Of a stretch of DNA of 64,000 bases, positions 60,413 through 64,000 are shown one piece after another. The DNA comes from Shouchella tritolerans (GTDB taxonomy: Bacteria; Bacillota; Bacilli; Bacillales; Bacillaceae_D): positions 434,001-498,000 of the forward strand of contig NZ_JAODPB010000001.1 in the NCBI RefSeq assembly GCF_025770735.1, in the 5' to 3' direction. Each line of letters starts with the position of its first letter. Position 1 is the stretch's first letter. The notes beneath the pieces were generated by a model. It saw only the letters and a list, made by a program, of their open reading frames with translations, did not search any database and was not told the DNA's origin. A program made the position numbers and the translations under genes.

Positions 60413-60903
60413 TACTCCACTTCCTTAATTCTTGCATATTGGGCAATTTGATTTCGCAACTCAACTGCCACTTCTTTTGGCAAGGCAGGAATGGTGTGAG
60501 ACGATCCCATCGTTTCCACGGAGACGGAACAGAGGCCATATTTTCTAAGAATCGGGCCTTGCTCGGTTGCAACCGATTGAATTTTTGTCATCGGGACAAG
60601 TTCATGGGTTTCTTTTAGTGCCCCTGATTTTAGTTGTAAATATGCTTCATCGACATCATAGCGCCAATGTTTGTAAAGCAAGAAGGGGCGAATCACTGAC
60701 CAAATCCAGCCGATGATCGTTAACACGGTCGCGCCGATTAATAGCCATCCAACCCATTCTTTCCATGAAAAACGATCATCAAGGTAAAAAAAGATGCCCA
60801 AGATGATGAGAACGATGATATTTCCAATCGCGTCACTGATGAGCCAAACCTTGATTGCATCCTTCGATAAACGTTTCTGAGGTGCGTTTATGGGGATACT
60901 CAA
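60412..60903 (-). CDS. ydbS: PH-domain membrane protein YdbS
   Basis: A 163-residue protein with two N-terminal membrane segments (VWLISDAIGNIIVLIILGIF and WVGWLLIGATVLTIIGWIWS) followed by one bPH_2 domain (YDVDEAYLQLKSGALKETHE, MTKIQSVATEQGPILRKYGL). It matches B. subtilis YdbS in size and partner. The stop shares a base with the ydbT start, so the two are co-translated. Together they likely form a membrane complex in the cell-envelope stress response. Confidence 0.87.
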   Translation of the reverse strand: MSIPINAPQKRLSKDAIKVWLISDAIGNIIVLIILGIFFYLDDRFSWKEWVGWLLIGATVLTIIGWIWSVIRPFLLYKHWRYDVDEAYLQLKSGALKETHELVPMTKIQSVATEQGPILRKYGLCSVSVETMGSSHTIPALPKEVAVELRNQIAQYARIKEVE

Positions 60904-61035
60904 ACAATCACCACCTATATTCTCTGCCTATTATACATGGCTTTGAGTGATGGTTCATCCATCTGAATATGAGTCGCTATTTTCTATAAATTAAAACCCC
61001 TTGATAGAAAGTAGAATCAATTGTTTGTTTCCGGA

Positions 61036-61125
61036 AAATGGACGTACTGGCCTTTTCCCTATCAATGGATAATTCTCTTGCAATGTCTGAGATTGTCATT
61101 CCATTTTTGTATATACTTTAATCAT
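61036..61125 (-). pseudogene. Remnant of an IS21-type transposase N-terminus
   Basis: On the minus strand, an ATG at 61125 after GAGGGG opens MIKVYTKME. After a one-base shift it reads MTISDIARELSIDREKAS, the helix-turn-helix of IstA-type (IS21) transposases. It then runs out into unrelated sequence by about 61036. Only this short N-terminal scrap remains. Confidence 0.5.
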
Positions 61126-61299
61126 AAAAAATTCCCCTCTTGTAAATTGTATGAAATTCTTTGGCGTATTAATGTCTTAAATGAAAATATCCCTAATCTG
61201 TGTTGATTCGTAAGACATTTGGCAAGAGACAGTTTAGTAATACGAATGGATGTATGAATTTAGCACAGTAATCTGGTAAAATATCATTTTCCACAAAAA

Positions 61300-61327
61300 A
61301 CACTCAGAATGTTTCACTTCTGAGTGT
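61300..61327 (-). terminator. Terminator of the CPBP-family gene
   Basis: ACACTCAGAA (61300-61309) and TTCTGAGTGT (61318-61327) with an 8-base loop; TTTTTTG follows on the minus strand. Confidence 0.88.
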
Positions 61328-61368
61328 AATTGAAATCGAAATATCTTTTTCAACTATCGCGGCCTACT

Positions 61369-62178
61369 TCAGAGACCGCTTAAATTATAATTTCTTTTTC
61401 TTTTAGTCAACACGAGCAGGCTTGTAATTAGAATTAAATTAGCTATTGAAACAATAATACTGCCTTCAAATTTATATGTACCACCTGATATCAACAAACT
61501 TCCTTGAAAAGTATTGATTAGAAGATTTGGATAATCACCTGCCAGAGAAACACCACCCAATATAATTGCCCCAACTGTATTCCAAATGAAATGGATAATT
61601 ATTGGTGCCACTATTGTTCCTGTATACTCTAAAAGTAACGTTACAAATATGCTCATCGAAATAACATTAATCACTGGGATAATACCTGCTTCAAATGCGC
61701 CCCCATGCATCACGGTGAATAAAATTGTTGTTAAAATGGTTGCCACAATAACATTATATTTATGTTTCCATAATTGATATAAATACCCTCTTACCAACAA
61801 TTCCTGCATGGCAACATTCAACAGTGATGCCAAAATCCAAATCCATATGTAATCAATACTGTTTTGACCCTGTATATTCATAGTTTTTGTAAGTAAGAAG
61901 ACAGTTACTACACTCCCTAGCCACAAAATACCTAAAACAATACCTATTAAAGAACTTTTAAAGAATCTTGAAGCTACAGGAATCGTAATTTTACACTTTT
62001 CTACAATAAAAACGAAGACCACTGACAATAAAACCACTACCACAAGTGGTGTAAACTCCCACCATAATCGTAAATACGCCTGACTGTTTGTATGTATATC
62101 AGGCGTAAATGATATTAAAATGGCCCAACTCATAAAAAATATAATTGTTTTTAAAATGGTACTGGTTAACTTTTTCAT
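61369..62178 (-). CDS. CPBP-family intramembrane protease-like protein
   Basis: A 269-residue membrane protein with about eight transmembrane segments, of the CPBP (CAAX protease/Abi) family. Motif 1 is NVAMQELLVRGYLYQLW, motif 2 TVMHGG and motif 3 HFIWN. The usual EExxxR of motif 1 is QExxxR here, so one of the two glutamates thought to be catalytic is replaced by Gln. Members cleave prenylated or peptide substrates in the membrane, or give bacteriocin self-immunity. It is a single gene flanked by IS remnants, with a strong terminator. The altered motif leaves activity uncertain. Confidence 0.82.
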   Translation of the reverse strand: MKKLTSTILKTIIFFMSWAILISFTPDIHTNSQAYLRLWWEFTPLVVVVLLSVVFVFIVEKCKITIPVASRFFKSSLIGIVLGILWLGSVVTVFLLTKTMNIQGQNSIDYIWIWILASLLNVAMQELLVRGYLYQLWKHKYNVIVATILTTILFTVMHGGAFEAGIIPVINVISMSIFVTLLLEYTGTIVAPIIIHFIWNTVGAIILGGVSLAGDYPNLLINTFQGSLLISGGTYKFEGSIIVSIANLILITSLLVLTKRKRNYNLSGL

Positions 62179-62317
62179 TATTGGTTCCTCTCTTCTAACT
62201 AAGAAAAACTGTGCAGTAATCTTGTCCGTTTGCTGAACATCATACTCTTATATAGCTTAACACAAACAATATTTCTCTAAAATGGAAAGCTAAAAATACT
62301 GAGAAATGAGGAGAACC

Positions 62318-63201
62318 GTCAAAGTTAACCGAACGCCTGAACAGGAAGAACGGATTAAGAGACATAAAGAAAACCAAAGACTTGATGGAGAATAATATTT
62401 TAAGGGGAGCCGCGCTGATCTTGGGATAAAATAGATGTGATTCGAAATAACGCTCACAAATACTCAGTATCAGCAATGTGAGACGTCTTGCAAATTCCTA
62501 GAAGTACGTATTATTAAGAAGCGAAAATCAGAGATGACCAGGAAGAAGAGAATACGGCCAAGAAAATTAAAGATTGAGCTTCAAAAGAAGGACTGGCAAG
62601 TGTCACGCTGTCATATTGGGCGCATTATGAAAGAGCCCAGTTTACCCCCCAGAACACTTCAGTCAGTGAATCGGAAGTTGGAAACGTACTCAATCGAGAG
62701 TTTAATTAGGACAAGGAGTTAAAGGTCGTTGTCAGTGATCTGACCTACGTCCGGAACAGACAGAAATGGCATTACATCTGTATTTTGGTAGATTTATATA
62801 ACCGTGAAATCATTGGCTACAGTACCGGTTCCGAGAAAACGGCATCCTTAGTTCAGCATGCCTTTGCATCGGTTCTCTAAAGTCTTAATCGCCTCGAATT
62901 GTTACATAACCGATCGGGGCAGTGAGTGTAAAAATAAGCTAATCGATGAAGCTCTTGGCCTTTGACATCGAGCGTTCCTTGAGGGCAAAAGGAACGCCCT
63001 ATGACAATGCTGTTGAAGAAGCTATGTTTAAGACGATCAAAACAGAGTTTGTCAACGGTGTTTTTTTAGCCAACAGGAACTGGATCTGGAACTATTTGAT
63101 TAGGTGAATTGGTTTAATCATATTCGGATCTATGAATGGCTGGCTATTTAACACCCCGTGAATATAAGCGCAAGCACCAGGCTGAAATATATGCTATTTA
63201 G
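62318..63201 (+). pseudogene. Heavily decayed IS3-family transposase genes (orfA end and orfB)
   Basis: Fragments in several frames are homologous to the IS at 54541: LMENNILRGAALILG (orfA end), YSVSAM and VLQIPRSTYY, then KVVVSDLTYVRNRQKWHYIC, NREIIGYSTG, TDRGSECKNKLIDEA, KTIKTEFVNG and TPREYKRKHQAEIYAI ending at TAG 63201. Many stops and shifts interrupt it. It is an old relative of, not an identical copy of, the element at 54541. Confidence 0.8.
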
Positions 63202-63540
63202 CAGTAATGAGCGCACTCTACTTGGAGTGGCGGTCATGACAGCCTTGGCGGCTGAGCAAGATTCTCTTAAATATCTGGCTTCCTGGCCCGTCATCCTGCC
63301 CGCAGAGGCTCCAAGTTAAGTGACAGACGACTATCTTTCATTAAAGTGAGATTGAATACCTTAAACAGGTCTATGTTCTTAAAATAATTGTTCAGTTTAG
63401 TCATTCCAACGACCTAAATTACCCCCTACCACTTATAAAGGGATAGGCTTTTTCTATTTCTGAACAGCCGCATTTGGGAGGAGGTTGTTTATCTAAGTAA
63501 TGGAATAATGGTCTCTTGTAGGTTGTAACATAGAAGAAAA
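63202..63540. other. Intergenic stretch after the IS remnant
   Basis: No gene is visible in about 340 bp. The first part may be further IS-linked debris; the second half leads into the promoter of the TetR gene. Confidence 0.4.
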
Positions 63541-63543
63541 AAA

Positions 63544-63596
63544 CCATTGACCACTCCGGTCAGTCGTGATATTCTTCGGTTGACCAGGGTGGTCAA
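63544..63596. promoter_or_regulatory. Double operator before a TetR gene
   Basis: CCATTGACCACTCCGGTCA (63544-63562) and TGACCAGGGTGGTCAATGG (63581-63599) are reverse complements except for two bases. Each also holds its own TTGACC...GGTCA palindrome. Two operator copies 33 bp apart suggest cooperative repression. Confidence 0.7.
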
Positions 63597-63621
63597 TGGG
63601 ATTAAGAAAGGAGGGCATTCC

Positions 63622-64000
63622 TTGTCTAAACAATTTGAGAGCCTTGAGAAAGAGAAGCAAGTCCGAATTTTAGATGCAGCTTTTCATGAATTTGCTGAAA
63701 ATGGGTATGAGAGCGCGTCGACAAATCGGATTGTAAAGGCTGCGGGTATTGCTAAAGGAACACTCTTTAATTATTTTGAGAACAAACAGTCGCTGTATCA
63801 TTATTTAATTAACTATGCGATTGACCTATCAAGGGAACAATATTTGCAAAAAATTGATGTAGAGGAAGCGGATTTTTTTGAACGCTTGAAAAAAGCAGGT
63901 ACGTTGAAGTGGAAAGTGTTTAAAGAGCATGAGAAGGTGTTAAATTTTCTTGCGACTTTAGGGCTGAGCGTCGATGAAATCGAACTTCCTAAGCCTTTAA
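63622..64000 (+). CDS. TetR-family regulator, 3' end outside window
   Basis: An N-terminal part of 126 residues is present and open to the window edge. It starts at a TTG at 63622, 7 bp after AAAGGAGGG. The helix-turn-helix is at about residues 12-57 (ILDAAFHEFAENGYESASTN, RIVKAAGIAKGTLFNYFENK). The start of the ligand domain follows. The double operator just upstream points to autoregulation. The target genes probably lie further right. Confidence 0.85.
   Translation, partial: MSKQFESLEKEKQVRILDAAFHEFAENGYESASTNRIVKAAGIAKGTLFNYFENKQSLYHYLINYAIDLSREQYLQKIDVEEADFFERLKKAGTLKWKVFKEHEKVLNFLATLGLSVDEIELPKPL

Noticed and set aside
61021-61206. 61-codon plus-strand frame
   Set aside because: It is antisense to the IS21-type remnant and has no ribosome site.

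Overview
The window looks like chromosomal DNA of an endospore-forming, motile Bacillaceae species. It carries a gerA-type germinant receptor operon, a Rap/Phr pair, flagellin with a SigD promoter, SdpRI, ydbS/ydbT homologues and LXG toxins of the YwqH/YwqI type. Gene content and style suggest an alkaliphile of the Shouchella (Bacillus) clausii group. That assignment comes from recall of family sequences, not from a search. No rRNA, tRNA or CRISPR array was seen.

Layout. 1-1393: end of a Ula-type PTS IIC gene followed by an allulose-6-phosphate epimerase. 1434-4903 (minus): a VOC protein plus a sulfonate/nitrate-type ABC importer in one operon. 5259-8932: PEP mutase/isocitrate-lyase-like enzyme, sdpRI with a 28-bp palindromic operator, and a LysR regulator divergent from an O-methyltransferase. 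9066-16124: a regulated cluster (DauR-like regulator, RidA-like, SDR, NCS1 permease, M20 carbamoylase, dihydropyrimidinase/hydantoinase, NAD-dependent epimerase) that reads as an uptake and degradation pathway for a cyclic ureide. 16126-19051: a frameshifted PTS EIIA fragment, an AgcS-type Na+/amino-acid symporter and an SDR with a small deletion.

19138-23660: a first LXG (type VII secretion) toxin locus, with a glycine-zipper toxin, a candidate membrane immunity protein and small helical partners. 23711-25853: TetR regulator and old yellow enzyme sharing a 16-bp operator, then a nucleotidyltransferase-domain remnant. 26031-29721: gerABC-type operon. 29768-31294: TetR and GNAT genes sharing an operator. 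31484-32920: rap followed by two phr genes in tandem. 33038-34080 (minus): hag flagellin with a SigD promoter and a CsrA-type leader hairpin.

34400-45966: an exopolysaccharide/capsule cluster of the Wzx/Wzy type (galU, initiating sugar transferase, flippase, TupA-like ATP-grasp protein, three glycosyltransferases, polymerase, manC, ugd). Its middle genes are clearly more AT-rich than the ends. 46063-48382 (minus): padR, a small membrane protein, and a serine hydrolase gene killed by one in-frame stop. 48605-50738: DJ-1/PfpI protein, and a flavodoxin-like oxidoreductase divergent from an HxlR regulator.

51162-54540: a second LXG toxin locus (YwqH-like, YwqI-like, toxin, lipoprotein, broken second lipoprotein), cut by a decayed IS3-family element at 54541-55749. 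55756-58660: three tandem copies of a lipoprotein gene with its roughly 190-bp upstream region. 58745-60903: ydbT and ydbS (PH-domain membrane proteins). 61036-63201: IS21 and IS3 remnants around a CPBP-family membrane protease-like gene. 63544-64000: start of a TetR gene preceded by a double operator.

The most interesting parts are the ureide cluster, the two LXG loci with their uncharacterised neighbours, the tandem phr genes, the lipoprotein triplication and the structured leader of galU.
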